DNA from: JBHHUI01 sp965248775
GTDB lineage: Bacteria > Chloroflexota > Anaerolineae > Anaerolineales > JBHHUI01
DNA length: 64,000 nucleotides
Assembly: GCA_965248775.1 (NCBI GenBank)
Contig: OZ252150.1
Coordinates: 3,472,001-3,536,000, forward strand
Reading direction: 5' to 3'
The notes beneath the pieces were generated by a model. The model made no database searches. It saw nothing but the letters and a program-made list of their open reading frames with translations, and was not told the origin of the DNA. Numbering within the stretch: the stretch's first letter is position 1; each line of letters starts with the position of its first letter. Shown here in pieces: positions 1 to 8,712 of this stretch. The position numbers and the translations under genes are program-made.

Positions 1-438
1 CCTCCGGATGGCATGCAAGAGATACTTAATGCACAGTTCTCAGACGGCCTAACCTTGCTGGGTTATGATGCAGAATTTGCGGAGGACGATCTCATCCTCA
101 CTCTGTATTGGCGCACAGACGAGCCGCCTAATGAACCCTATCACTCATTTGTCCATCTTTGGGATCCTATCAATGAGGCTGTTGCGCAGGGATTCGATGA
201 GCGGTCGCTGAATAGACAAGAGCTACCGACGAACGACTGGCTTGTTGGTGAGCACGTCAGTCAAACCGTCGTTCTTGATCTATCTTCGGTACCGGCGGGA
301 ACATACATCCTTGGCGCCGGACTGTATGACGCTGTTACAAATGAGCGGCTTGCGGTTCTAGACAAGTTTGGCTCGCAAGTGCCAAATAACTGGCTGCCGC
401 TCATTAAAGTGTTCGATCTCCCCGCAGCAAATCCCTAG
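1..438 (+). CDS. C-terminal part of a large membrane/glycosyltransferase-type protein (partial)
   Basis: The reading frame is open from base 1, so the gene begins outside the window; the last about 145 residues are visible. The segment is soluble and beta-rich, with a phrase close to 'GTYILGAGLYD' followed by 'NERLAVLD'. I associate this type of tail with the extracytoplasmic C-terminal domain of chloroflexal GT39-like membrane proteins; that is recognition by resemblance only. The gene converges on the DUF2142-type gene on the other strand and the two stop codons overlap by 4 bases, leaving no room for a terminator between them. The function of the whole protein cannot be told from this fragment. 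Confidence 0.6.
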   Translation, partial: PPDGMQEILNAQFSDGLTLLGYDAEFAEDDLILTLYWRTDEPPNEPYHSFVHLWDPINEAVAQGFDERSLNRQELPTNDWLVGEHVSQTVVLDLSSVPAGTYILGAGLYDAVTNERLAVLDKFGSQVPNNWLPLIKVFDLPAANP

Positions 439-1820
439 CCCAATGCAGGCACGATGAATCGGAATAGAGCGAAAAGTGAAAGTGCCGCGAGAAATGGAAC
501 GATCGTAACGGGTAACCAAACGACCAGCCTTGCATTCCCCGGCCAGCGGCGGGTGAGAAAAGTAGACCAACCCAATAAACCGAACGCCATTCCGGTTGCT
601 AGCGGGGTCAGAGCAGGAAACAAATATCTCCCCTGGTGTTGCACGAATTCGACGTTATATGCGAGATAAAGAACAGTAGTGATAGCAGCCATCACAAATA
701 ATGTCCAGAGACCATCACGCTGGAGTGAACCCAATGTCGGCTTTAACCAGAGGACATATACGGCGCCCAACAGGATTGCACCAGTCAGGAACTGAAGGAG
801 CAAGTACACGCGGGCGTCCATCAAGACCCCCATCCAACCGAATTGCCCCCAAAAGCTGTTGAATGTAGTCTGAAAGAAGCGGAGTGCATATTCGCCCACA
901 CCGAACTGTTCGATCCACTCAGCTGTACGGGGCTGCCCGAGAACGACCAAATTGTGACGTTGCAGTCCGAGCAAGTCAGGCCACCCGTAGACAGACAGGT
1001 TACGCCCCCACCATAGCAATCCCAACAACCCGGCCGGAACAAATATCCACAGCCCTATGCGGACTGTTTGCCGCCATTCCAAATTTTCGCGACGTGCTTT
1101 TAGAAATAGCCCGATAGCAGCAACGGGCACGAGCAAATAGGCAAGGGTCTTTGTAAGCAGCCCCAGGCCAATGACTATGCCCAGAGCAAGATACCACCTG
1201 CGGGATCGTTTTATATTGGAAGTCATACAAAGGAATAGCAGCCACAATCCAAACGCGATCCAAAATTCGGAAAGGCTATCGTTGTTGATGCCCGCCAACA
1301 TTGCTACGTGCTGTGGCACAAATGCCACGACGCCTGCTACGATGATTGCCAGTGGTGCATTTCCTGGAAACAATGTCCAAATTGCCAGGCCGCTGAAGGC
1401 GACAACTCCCGCACCGAAGACGACCGAGAGTAGACGTATTGGAAGCAGCACCCCGCCTGATGCAAGGAAGACCGGTGTGGAAAGAAGGTAATAAAGAGGG
1501 GGTTGGTGATCTTCGTATTCGAGTGTTTCGATCGATAGCTCGGGTGGAAAACCCGAACTTGTCAACGTGCTGAGATATTGTTGGTCGTAATCTCCGAACT
1601 CCAGGATAGGGAATGACCGCTCCTCTGCAAGATGACGGATGTAGTTGTAATGAGCGGGCTCATCGGGCACCTGCCAGGCGGGGGTATAAATCGAGTAAAG
1701 AACAGCAACAACACAATACACTCCAATAATCAATCCAAGCCCAACCCACAGAATGCGTGTCGTTTTGGGGCTCGCCATTGATTCCAGTTGAATGCCCGGC
1801 AGCCCATTTTCGGAGGTCAT
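435..1820 (-). CDS. DUF2142-type GT-C membrane glycosyltransferase
   Basis: A 461-residue polytopic protein with a first membrane segment near residue 25 and about ten more hydrophobic segments. The loop after the first segment contains 'PDEPAHYNYIRHLAE', the acidic Asp-Glu motif typical of GT-C enzymes and of the DUF2142 family, followed by 'HQPPLYYLL'. Such enzymes transfer sugars from lipid-linked donors on the outer face of the membrane; the acceptor here is unknown. It lies 3 bases downstream of metG on the same strand, so it is probably read from the metG transcript. Family assignment is firm at the GT-C level and moderate for DUF2142. Confidence 0.75.
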   Translation of the reverse strand: MTSENGLPGIQLESMASPKTTRILWVGLGLIIGVYCVVAVLYSIYTPAWQVPDEPAHYNYIRHLAEERSFPILEFGDYDQQYLSTLTSSGFPPELSIETLEYEDHQPPLYYLLSTPVFLASGGVLLPIRLLSVVFGAGVVAFSGLAIWTLFPGNAPLAIIVAGVVAFVPQHVAMLAGINNDSLSEFWIAFGLWLLFLCMTSNIKRSRRWYLALGIVIGLGLLTKTLAYLLVPVAAIGLFLKARRENLEWRQTVRIGLWIFVPAGLLGLLWWGRNLSVYGWPDLLGLQRHNLVVLGQPRTAEWIEQFGVGEYALRFFQTTFNSFWGQFGWMGVLMDARVYLLLQFLTGAILLGAVYVLWLKPTLGSLQRDGLWTLFVMAAITTVLYLAYNVEFVQHQGRYLFPALTPLATGMAFGLLGWSTFLTRRWPGNARLVVWLPVTIVPFLAALSLFALFRFIVPALG

Positions 1821-1823
1821 CGC

Positions 1824-3593
1824 TTATCCCAGACGTGCCATTTCCTCGTCCACAACAGATTCATCCAGCTTTCGATAAAGAGGGGCCGGCTTGCCCAGTG
1901 TTTGCCCAGCAGGCAACTGGCTGGGAGCCCAATTGCCGGTTGCATCCGCTGACTGATAGGTCAATGCTTGGTGAGCGCGTGTTGCCTCAGTGTATGTCTC
2001 AATCGATTGAAGGCCAAACAGACTGCCGTTATAGCCGAAGTAACCGTGCAGTGCTTCTGAGCTAAAAGGCACAAAAGGAGCGAACAAGACTTTGAGGGAG
2101 TCTATAGCACGGAGAGCGGTATAAATTATTCGCGCGGCTTGCGGGCGGTCAGACTTAATTGCAAACCAGGGAGCTTCTGCGTCAAGATACTTATTCACTT
2201 CCCCTGCAAGGCGCAGCGCCTCCTGCAATCCGGCGCGAAGATTAACTGCACCGATCAGTTCTCCAACAGAATCGAATCCGAAATCAACAAGATTTAGCAA
2301 TGCTTGATCCTGCGACTCTAATTCACCTGGTTCAGGCACCTGCCCATCAAAATTGTTGTAGGCAAAAGTCAAAACACGATTGGCAAGATTGCCCCACGTG
2401 CCGACAAGGTTATCATTGTTGCGGCTAACAAAATCAGCCCAAACCCAATCGCTGTCGCGGGCTTCAGGCATCGCCATCGTCAGATAAAATCGCACTGCAT
2501 CCGGGCCATATCGTTCAACAACGTCTAGACCCCATACAGCCCAATTACGGCTGCCTGAAATTTTTCGTCCTTCCAGATTCATGAACTCGTTTGCCGGGAC
2601 ATCGTAAGGTAGATTCAACTGAACATCACCATCGTCAGGATACAGCCGCCGGGCACCAGCGAGTTCTGCCGGCCAGATCACCGCATGGAAGGGAATGTTA
2701 TCTTTTCCAATGAAATAGTAGGCTCGGGCTGTGGGGTCGTACCACCAATCTCGCCAAGTATCCGGTGTGCCTTGATTTTTTGACCATTCAATCGAGGCTG
2801 ACAGATAGCCAATGACAGCTTCAAACCATACATATAAACACTTCCCATTCCAGCCATCGAGCGGGACGGGAATCCCCCAATCTAGGTCACGAGTGATGGC
2901 GCGCCCATGGAGGCCTTCTTTTCCCACCAAATACCGGGATGGCTTCAAGACATTGGCCCGCCAGAATTCTTTCCCCGTGTTGAGAAATGAACTTAATTCC
3001 GGCGTGAGTTTTCCCAGGTCAAGGAAATAATGTTCGGTCTCGCGCAATTCAAGATCGGTACTGGCAGTCTTGGAACGCGGATTGATGAGTTGGGTTGCAT
3101 CGAGAAGATTGCCGCAATTATCGCACTGGTCACCCCGGGCGTGTTCATATCCGCAGATATAACAGGTTCCTTCCACATAACGGTCTGGTAAAAATCGCCC
3201 TTCTTCCGGGCTGAACCACTGCTTCTGCTTTTCAGAATATAGATATCCGTTTTCCAGCAGGCGCAAAAACATAGCCTGCGAAACATCAAAATGATTTTCG
3301 GTATGGGTCGTTGTAAACAGATCGTAGGTCAGGCCGAGTTTGGTAAATAAGTCGAGAAATCGCTTGTGGAAGTTCTCATAGACTTCCAATGGGGTTTTCT
3401 CTTCTTCATCAGCGCGGAGTGAGATCGGAGTTCCATGCGAGTCAGAACCCGATACCATCAAAACCTTGTCGCCGCGCAATCTATGATAACGTGCGAAAAT
3501 ATCGGCCGGCAGATAAGCGCCGGTTATATTGCCAACATGGATGTCTGAACTTGCGTAAGGCCAGGCAACGGATACAAGAATATTGTCTGTCAT
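1824..3593 (-). CDS. metG: Methionyl-tRNA synthetase
   Basis: Charges tRNA-Met with methionine in the cytoplasm. The 589-residue protein starts with the class-I core; the HIGH-type motif is 'HVGN' near residue 20. A zinc knuckle of two CxxC pairs (CYIC and CDNC) lies near residues 143-160. The KMSKS-type loop reads 'RKISGS', with the second lysine replaced by glycine. An anticodon-binding helical domain follows 'NLANRVLTF'. There is no C-terminal EMAP-type extension. The ATG at 3593 has AGGGGA a few bases upstream. The leader holds a structured RNA and terminator (3643-3751), suggesting attenuation. A GT-C gene follows after 3 bases. Confidence 0.95.
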   Translation of the reverse strand: MTDNILVSVAWPYASSDIHVGNITGAYLPADIFARYHRLRGDKVLMVSGSDSHGTPISLRADEEEKTPLEVYENFHKRFLDLFTKLGLTYDLFTTTHTENHFDVSQAMFLRLLENGYLYSEKQKQWFSPEEGRFLPDRYVEGTCYICGYEHARGDQCDNCGNLLDATQLINPRSKTASTDLELRETEHYFLDLGKLTPELSSFLNTGKEFWRANVLKPSRYLVGKEGLHGRAITRDLDWGIPVPLDGWNGKCLYVWFEAVIGYLSASIEWSKNQGTPDTWRDWWYDPTARAYYFIGKDNIPFHAVIWPAELAGARRLYPDDGDVQLNLPYDVPANEFMNLEGRKISGSRNWAVWGLDVVERYGPDAVRFYLTMAMPEARDSDWVWADFVSRNNDNLVGTWGNLANRVLTFAYNNFDGQVPEPGELESQDQALLNLVDFGFDSVGELIGAVNLRAGLQEALRLAGEVNKYLDAEAPWFAIKSDRPQAARIIYTALRAIDSLKVLFAPFVPFSSEALHGYFGYNGSLFGLQSIETYTEATRAHQALTYQSADATGNWAPSQLPAGQTLGKPAPLYRKLDESVVDEEMARLG

Positions 3594-3642
3594 GCTAAGT
3601 TCCCCTGGAAGATTTGTCGGATAAGCTCTTAAGAAAAGCCAT

Positions 3643-3751
3643 AAAAAAACGCCAGTCGAGGCTGGCGGTTGCAGTTGCGTGGCAGGTCCGGTGGGTTCTC
3701 AAAACAAACCGGCCATTGCTCGGTGGGGGCCTCTATCCCACCAATGCCACG
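3643..3751 (-). promoter_or_regulatory. Structured metG leader: three-way junction followed by an intrinsic terminator
   Basis: Read on the minus strand, the outer stem pairs CGTGGCA (3751-3745) with TGCCACG (3684-3678). Inside it are two hairpins. The first pairs GGTGGG with CCCACC (3742-3737 with 3727-3722) around a 9-base loop. The second pairs CCGGT with ACCGG (3712-3708 with 3692-3688) and extends by GG/CC across a bulged A. After a short linker, CGCCAG/CTGGCG (3667-3650) forms a terminator stem followed by seven T residues (3649-3643). metG starts about 50 bases further on. I recognise no known riboswitch class and no T-box sequence. A candidate attenuator for metG; the ligand is unknown. 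Confidence 0.6.
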
Positions 3752-3806
3752 GCTGTTTACACATCATCAAAATGACAGAAATCACCCTAAATTCCCTCAT
3801 AAGAAA

Positions 3807-3812
3807 ATTATA
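3807..3812 (-). promoter_or_regulatory. Probable -10 box of the metG promoter
   Basis: TATAAT on the minus strand, preceded by TGC as in an extended -10 element; the -35 region is weak. It would start a transcript near 3800, giving a leader of about 200 bases that contains the whole junction and terminator. Confidence 0.5.
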
Positions 3813-3831
3813 GCATAGGCACTTTTCCGAG

Positions 3832-5217
3832 ATGCACACCGAAATAAAGAATTGGCACCTGGCTGAGGCATTCGCCATCGCTGGCATTCTGATCATCGCT
3901 GCAATTCTACGTTTGTGGAATATCGGCAGTACACCACAAGCATTGCATTACGACGAAGCTTTGAATGGACTGATGGCGCTCGACATCTTGGCAGGTGAAA
4001 CGCCACCCATGCTGGAACAGCCAGGCGATCGCGAACCCTTGATCTTCTATTTGCAAGCAATCTCTATTGAGATTTTCGGTCGGACTCCGGGCGCATTACG
4101 GCTGCCGACTACACTTGCGAGCATCGGACTGGTGCTGGGTGCACTCCTGGTTGCGCGAGAACTCTTCGGCCGAAGAGTGGGGTTGCTCACTGGATTGCTG
4201 AGCACGATCACTTTTTGGCCAATCTACCTTGGACGACTGGGTACCCGGCCTGTGCTCTTTCCATTTCTATTGAGCCTAGCGGTGTTTGCAGCCTTGCGCG
4301 CCTGGCGCCAGAATAATAGAAGGTGGTGGATTACTGCTGGTTTGATCTTTGGTAGTACTCATTACACCTATACGCCAAACGTATTCACTTTACCAGCAAT
4401 TGGCTTGACTCTGCTTGCATTAATATTAGTAGATCGTTCGGCACTTCGGATTCGTTCATCCGGTGCTATCACAATGATCCTCGTTGCTGCAATCATTTCG
4501 GCACCTATCCTCATCCACCGCACAACATTGGAAGATCAAGATTCAGCGCGGACGACGGAAGTTGCCGTGTTTTACCCGGGCCAGAACATACAAGATTTCA
4601 CACGTACAGTCTTATCCCAGACAGTCTTGCTTGCGCGCATGTTTTTCATAAAAGGCGACCTGAATATCCGCCATAATATCCCCGGGAGGCCTATTCTCGA
4701 CCTATTGATGGCAATCCCTTTCATATTTGGTTTCTACATGGCATTACAAATAAAAAACCGTCAGCGTGCATTGCTGGGTCTTCTCTGGCTTTGCATCTTT
4801 TTATTGCCCTCGTTTCTATCAAAAAATGCGCCCCATTTCTTTAGAGCAAGTGGCAGCCTGCCCTTTTTATTCTTCTGGTCTGCGATTGGACTGATTGGGC
4901 TATACAAAGCTTTAGGAAAACGATTAGGCGCATACTTTTCTCTACTGATCTCCTCCGGAATACTCTGTGCATCGATGTTAATCACACTGGACGTCTATAT
5001 TTTTGATGAATATCTGCAACAGCCTGATGTTCTAGAAGCGTTCAATGCCGACGATACAGCGCACGCTTTGGAAATCAATCGCCGTTATGAGGTTGGTTGG
5101 ATTGGGGATAATTTACGGGCGCTTCCGCACGGCGAGCAACCGCTTCCCGATTTGGAAGTACTTGGAATAGGGGATGGGGATGTGTACGCCCAATTTCTCG
5201 TGCCAGTCAGGCCCTGA
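3832..5217 (+). CDS. GT39-like membrane glycosyltransferase
   Basis: A 461-residue polytopic membrane protein. After the first membrane segment (about residues 10-30) comes 'HYDEALNGLMA', the Asp-Glu motif of GT39/ArnT-like enzymes, then 'DREPLIFYLQ' and about ten hydrophobic segments; the last 70 residues are soluble. It probably transfers a sugar from a polyprenyl-phosphate donor. It is divergent from metG and converges on the next gene with a 5-base gap. The ATG at 3832 is the first in the frame; no strong ribosome binding site is visible, so the start is less certain than the family. Confidence 0.75.
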   Translation: MHTEIKNWHLAEAFAIAGILIIAAILRLWNIGSTPQALHYDEALNGLMALDILAGETPPMLEQPGDREPLIFYLQAISIEIFGRTPGALRLPTTLASIGLVLGALLVARELFGRRVGLLTGLLSTITFWPIYLGRLGTRPVLFPFLLSLAVFAALRAWRQNNRRWWITAGLIFGSTHYTYTPNVFTLPAIGLTLLALILVDRSALRIRSSGAITMILVAAIISAPILIHRTTLEDQDSARTTEVAVFYPGQNIQDFTRTVLSQTVLLARMFFIKGDLNIRHNIPGRPILDLLMAIPFIFGFYMALQIKNRQRALLGLLWLCIFLLPSFLSKNAPHFFRASGSLPFLFFWSAIGLIGLYKALGKRLGAYFSLLISSGILCASMLITLDVYIFDEYLQQPDVLEAFNADDTAHALEINRRYEVGWIGDNLRALPHGEQPLPDLEVLGIGDGDVYAQFLVPVRP

Positions 5218-5222
5218 CAATT

Positions 5223-6731
5223 CTAAGACGATGGGAATTGAAAGGGCTCCGGGGCCAAACGATAGACTACAACGGGTATATTACTTACCGGTCGCTCAAA
5301 CCGCGCCAGCTCATGAGGATTTATCTCGAGACCTTCAAAATTCGCCTTATCCCTGGCAAGATCGACGACGAGGTAAGCGGGCAGGCCACTCGACACGACT
5401 TCAATCACGCCTGGGGCATTCGCATCCCATAGTTCGTATGCTCTCCCATTGGCTGTTTCGGACCAATAGATATCCATGATGCTCCATGTGGATAAATCCT
5501 GACCATAAACAACAGCGGGAACCAGCTCATTCGCAATTGCTTTGACTGTAAACTGTGTCGCTTCTTGGATCCCATATCCAGCCGACCAGCCATAAATATA
5601 TTGAAACTGATCCAGTTGCGGAAGTTTCATACCTGCCGGATTACTGTACGCTTGACCGGCAAAGCGGAGAAAGGGCACAGTAATGAAAAGACCAATAATC
5701 AGTATTATTCCCCCGCGCAACCATATATTTCGACTCAATATCACAATTGCATACAGAGTGAATGCGCTGGCAAGAGATGCGAAGGCCAGCACCGGCAAGT
5801 AATAACGCGAAAAAGCGCCATCGGCGGTGACAACAAACACGCCGCCTGCAAAGAATATTCCAACAGCCGCCATCACGATAATTTTGGATCGCTGTAGGAG
5901 ACCCAAGAGTACTCCGATGACAGGTAACAAAATAGTAGTGCCCAGATAAGTGCCACTCCAATTAACCAGGTCTCTCAAATTACGAAGAATTTGCTGGTAG
6001 AGGCTGGCGGTGTTGAAGTCCGCACGATCGATCAACTCACCAGAAATATCATAACGAGTCGCGGTCAGACCCAGCACAAGAATCAATATAGTCCCTGCTA
6101 GCAAATACGGAGCAATCAGAGTTCGGATTGGCGCGCCGAATCCATTCTTCGCTCGTCGGCGAATGACTACGACACCGATTGGAATCGCGAGTAGAGTGAT
6201 GGCGCTTAGTTTCAATAGTGGTGCAGCAAGCAGCAAACTAGACAATGCGAAGACATTTAATCGGCGAATTGGGCGTTGCCTTTTGAGCAGTACTGTTGCA
6301 CTCCAGGTTATCCACACAGCAACCGTCGCAACAAGGGGATCGGAGATTACCAGACGTTCATGGAAGAAGGCCCAAGGCATTGTGGCATAGATACCGGCTG
6401 CGATCAGACCTAAAGCAGGTCGCCTCCACGCGATCCCGATTGCCCACAACCCACTCAAAGTGAGTGGGCTGCTCAAAACGATCGCTGCGCGCCCAATCCA
6501 TAAAGAGTTCTGGAATGGAAGATAGGCTGCCAGATAATAGAGGGTCAAGCCCTTGGCAGTGCTGAAAGGAAAGACCACCCGACCCTGCCAGATTTCAGCA
6601 GCCCAGCGCAGATGATTGGCTTCATCCACGAAGGCAGGTAACGCCAATAAATTGTGCAATCGCAGGGCAAACGCTATGAGGAGCAGGCCTATCAACCCCC
6701 AACGCAGGCGAGAGATATTCCAAACGTCCAT
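5223..6731 (-). CDS. GT39-like membrane glycosyltransferase
   Basis: A 502-residue protein with an N-terminal membrane segment (about residues 10-28), then 'PAFVDEANHLRWA' carrying the acidic pair expected in the first loop of GT39 enzymes, and around ten further membrane segments. A soluble C-terminal domain of about 130 residues follows. It belongs to the same broad family as the genes at 435 and 3832 but is not close to either, so this is a local cluster rather than a recent duplication. It sits downstream of rpoD but is separated from it by an intrinsic terminator, so it probably has its own promoter. The substrate is unknown. Confidence 0.75.
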   Translation of the reverse strand: MDVWNISRLRWGLIGLLLIAFALRLHNLLALPAFVDEANHLRWAAEIWQGRVVFPFSTAKGLTLYYLAAYLPFQNSLWIGRAAIVLSSPLTLSGLWAIGIAWRRPALGLIAAGIYATMPWAFFHERLVISDPLVATVAVWITWSATVLLKRQRPIRRLNVFALSSLLLAAPLLKLSAITLLAIPIGVVVIRRRAKNGFGAPIRTLIAPYLLAGTILILVLGLTATRYDISGELIDRADFNTASLYQQILRNLRDLVNWSGTYLGTTILLPVIGVLLGLLQRSKIIVMAAVGIFFAGGVFVVTADGAFSRYYLPVLAFASLASAFTLYAIVILSRNIWLRGGIILIIGLFITVPFLRFAGQAYSNPAGMKLPQLDQFQYIYGWSAGYGIQEATQFTVKAIANELVPAVVYGQDLSTWSIMDIYWSETANGRAYELWDANAPGVIEVVSSGLPAYLVVDLARDKANFEGLEINPHELARFERPVSNIPVVVYRLAPEPFQFPSS

Positions 6732-6734
6732 AAT

Positions 6735-6770
6735 TAAAAAACGGGTGGCTGTGCGCTCACCCGTTTTCTT
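6735..6770. terminator. Bidirectional-looking intrinsic terminator after rpoD
   Basis: ACGGGTG (6741-6747) pairs with CACCCGT (6758-6764) around a 10-base loop. On the minus strand the stem is followed by T6, which fits termination of rpoD; on the plus strand it is followed by a TTTTCTTTT tract. Confidence 0.8.
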
Positions 6771-6790
6771 TTATTGCTCGTATTGATACT

Positions 6791-7963
6791 CTAGGCGAGG
6801 TAATCCTTGAGTTGTCGGGAGCGGCGCGGATGCCGCAGGCGGCGCAGGGCCTTCCCTTCGATCTGACGGATACGTTCACGCGTGAGACCGAATTTCTGGC
6901 CGACTTCCTCAAGTGTGTACGAGCGGCCATTTTGCAGGCCAAATCTAAGGCGCAAAATGCGGGCTTCACGCGGTGTAAGCGTCGCCAGTACTTCTTCCAC
7001 CTTTTCCCGCAGCAGATTCTGATAGGCACTCTGGCTCGGCGTTGGAGTGCTGTCATCCTCTATGAATGAGCCAAGCTCGCTATCGTCTTCTTCGCCAACC
7101 GGACGCTCCAAAGAGAGCGGACGCCAGGAAACCTTCAGCATCCACTGTACCTTGCGCGGCTCCATTTCTAATTCGAGGGCGATCTCCTCTGGTGTCGGTT
7201 TACGCCCAAAACTTTGTTCCAGTTGGCGGGATGTCTTATACAAGCGGCGGATGCGATCACTCATGTGCACCGGCACACGAATAGTACGGCCCTGATCCGC
7301 TATCGCTCGCGTAATGGTCTGGCGAATCCACCAGGTCGCATAGGTGCTGAAACGAAAGCCACGGCGATAATCGAACTTCCCCACCGCCTTCATCAAGCCC
7401 AGGTTGCCTTCCTGGATCAGATCGAGCAAGGGCACCCCACGTCCCATATACTTCTTAGCGATTGATACAACAAGACGGGTGTTTGCTTTGATCAGATGCT
7501 CGCGGGCCGCACGACCATCCTCGATTTGTCCTTCAAATCCGGCCCGCTCCTGCAGCGAGGCCGCGCGATTGGCTGTTCTCAGTTTGCTCGTGGCGCGAAT
7601 GCCTCTTTCGAGACGTTTCGCCAAATCCACTTCCTGCTCTGTAGTAAGCAATGGCACGCGCGCCATTTCTTTAAGGTAGAGGCCGACAGTATCGTCGCTC
7701 GAAATCTGGGAGAGATCGAACTCCTGCTCGTCGTATTCAGCAGTTCGGGGCTGCACATCCTCCGGCACATCGCGTTTGTCGGCATAAACGTCGATGCCAG
7801 CACCTTGCAGGAAGGCAAATAATTCGTCCAGGAGACCTTCCGACTGGTCCGTATCAGAAACCGCTTCCATAATATCGTCCGTGATGAGGTAACCCAGCGT
7901 GTCGGCACGATCCATCAGTTGGGCGAGGACTTCGGTGCGTTGGTCGTTTAATCCAGGGAACAT
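6791..7963 (-). CDS. rpoD: Primary RNA polymerase sigma factor (RpoD/SigA)
   Basis: The main sigma factor, directing RNA polymerase to -35/-10 promoters. In 390 residues it has an acidic N-terminus with a region 1.1-like helix bundle, region 1.2 around 'DTVGLYLKEMARVPLL', and region 2 with 'IQEGNLGLMKAVGKFDY' and 'FSTYATWWIRQ' (the -10 melting segment). Region 3 starts at 'IRVPVHM', and region 4 carries 'TLEEVGQKFGLTRERIRQIE', the -35 binding helix. GAGGAG lies 7 bases before the ATG. It follows a DUF177 gene by 53 bases; a perfect palindrome sits in that gap. Other sigma-70 group members are possible, but full region 1.2-4 conservation favours the primary factor. Confidence 0.93.
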   Translation of the reverse strand: MFPGLNDQRTEVLAQLMDRADTLGYLITDDIMEAVSDTDQSEGLLDELFAFLQGAGIDVYADKRDVPEDVQPRTAEYDEQEFDLSQISSDDTVGLYLKEMARVPLLTTEQEVDLAKRLERGIRATSKLRTANRAASLQERAGFEGQIEDGRAAREHLIKANTRLVVSIAKKYMGRGVPLLDLIQEGNLGLMKAVGKFDYRRGFRFSTYATWWIRQTITRAIADQGRTIRVPVHMSDRIRRLYKTSRQLEQSFGRKPTPEEIALELEMEPRKVQWMLKVSWRPLSLERPVGEEDDSELGSFIEDDSTPTPSQSAYQNLLREKVEEVLATLTPREARILRLRFGLQNGRSYTLEEVGQKFGLTRERIRQIEGKALRRLRHPRRSRQLKDYLA

Positions 7964-7980
7964 GTACGCGCTCCTCGTAC

Positions 7981-7999
7981 TTAGTTAGGGCCTAACTAA
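7981..7999. promoter_or_regulatory. Perfect palindrome upstream of rpoD
   Basis: TTAGTTAGG-G-CCTAACTAA is a perfect 9-base inverted repeat about 18 bases before the rpoD start, between it and DUF177. There is no T-tract, so it is not a classical terminator; it could be an operator or an mRNA hairpin close to the ribosome binding site. Confidence 0.4.
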
Positions 8000-8016
8000 T
8001 TTGAATTTACCCACAA

Positions 8017-8559
8017 TTACGTCTTGTCCAGCAGGGACTGCAAGACGCTCAAGCGCGGGTCTAAGTTGTCTTCCTCACACAGGCAGGTCTCCACATTATG
8101 ATCAGCCCCACATGTAGGGCACAATCCGACGCAATCTGGTTGGCACAATATGCGGGATGGCTGTTCGAGCACGATGAGTTCACGCACGAGGGGAGCCAGA
8201 TCTAATTCACCATCTTCTGAAATTGAAAATTCCGCCTCGTCAGACGTCGGAAATCCGTATAATTCAGACAATTTAATTGTGGCTTCAAAGGTAACATTCT
8301 TGAGGCAGCGGCTGCATTCAGTGGCATGTGCCGTTATCAGACTCCCGGCCACATAAATTCCAGGTGGGGTCCGAGTGAGCCGCAGTTGTCCATGTAACTC
8401 ATCTATGGCTAAATGCGCAGCAACATCCGTCCGGCTCTCAGAAACAGCAATTTCACGGCTATAACCGGTATGCTTATTGAGCAGGAAACCGACGTTAAGT
8501 TTTAGGGCGTTATGTTGAGTAGTGGCCAGAAGTGTCTCTCGCAAACTCGTGCGACTCAA
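8017..8559 (-). CDS. DUF177 (YceD-like) family protein with C-terminal zinc cluster
   Basis: A 180-residue member of the YceD/DUF177 family. In other bacteria this family is linked to 23S rRNA accumulation and usually lies beside rpmF. Here a 'KLNVGFLL' start-of-fold segment is followed by 'ECSRCLK' in the middle, and the last third holds C-x3-C-x3-C-x2-C (in 'CQPDCVGLCPTCG') and a further CxC-type pair, a plausible zinc site. There is no rpmF next to it; rpoD follows instead. The start at 8559 is the longest choice; a shorter protein beginning nearer the conserved segment is possible. The exact biochemical role is unknown. Confidence 0.75.
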   Translation of the reverse strand: MSRTSLRETLLATTQHNALKLNVGFLLNKHTGYSREIAVSESRTDVAAHLAIDELHGQLRLTRTPPGIYVAGSLITAHATECSRCLKNVTFEATIKLSELYGFPTSDEAEFSISEDGELDLAPLVRELIVLEQPSRILCQPDCVGLCPTCGADHNVETCLCEEDNLDPRLSVLQSLLDKT

Positions 8560-8712
8560 CAGAAGACTCGGGGAAAGCGAGATGAGTATACCATAAATAA
8601 TGTTAACGCGTCAACAATTATGAAATATTGGATGACATAAGTACATTTTTAGAGTTTTCAAAGCTGAGTCTGAAGGCTTTCTTACAAACTATACTTCTCA
8701 ACTCGTCATAAT

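Noticed and set aside
3599..3831. T-box or SAM riboswitch in front of metG
   Set aside because: Neither the conserved T-box antiterminator bulge nor the SAM-I core could be found; the fold is a simple three-way junction plus terminator, so it is reported as unassigned.
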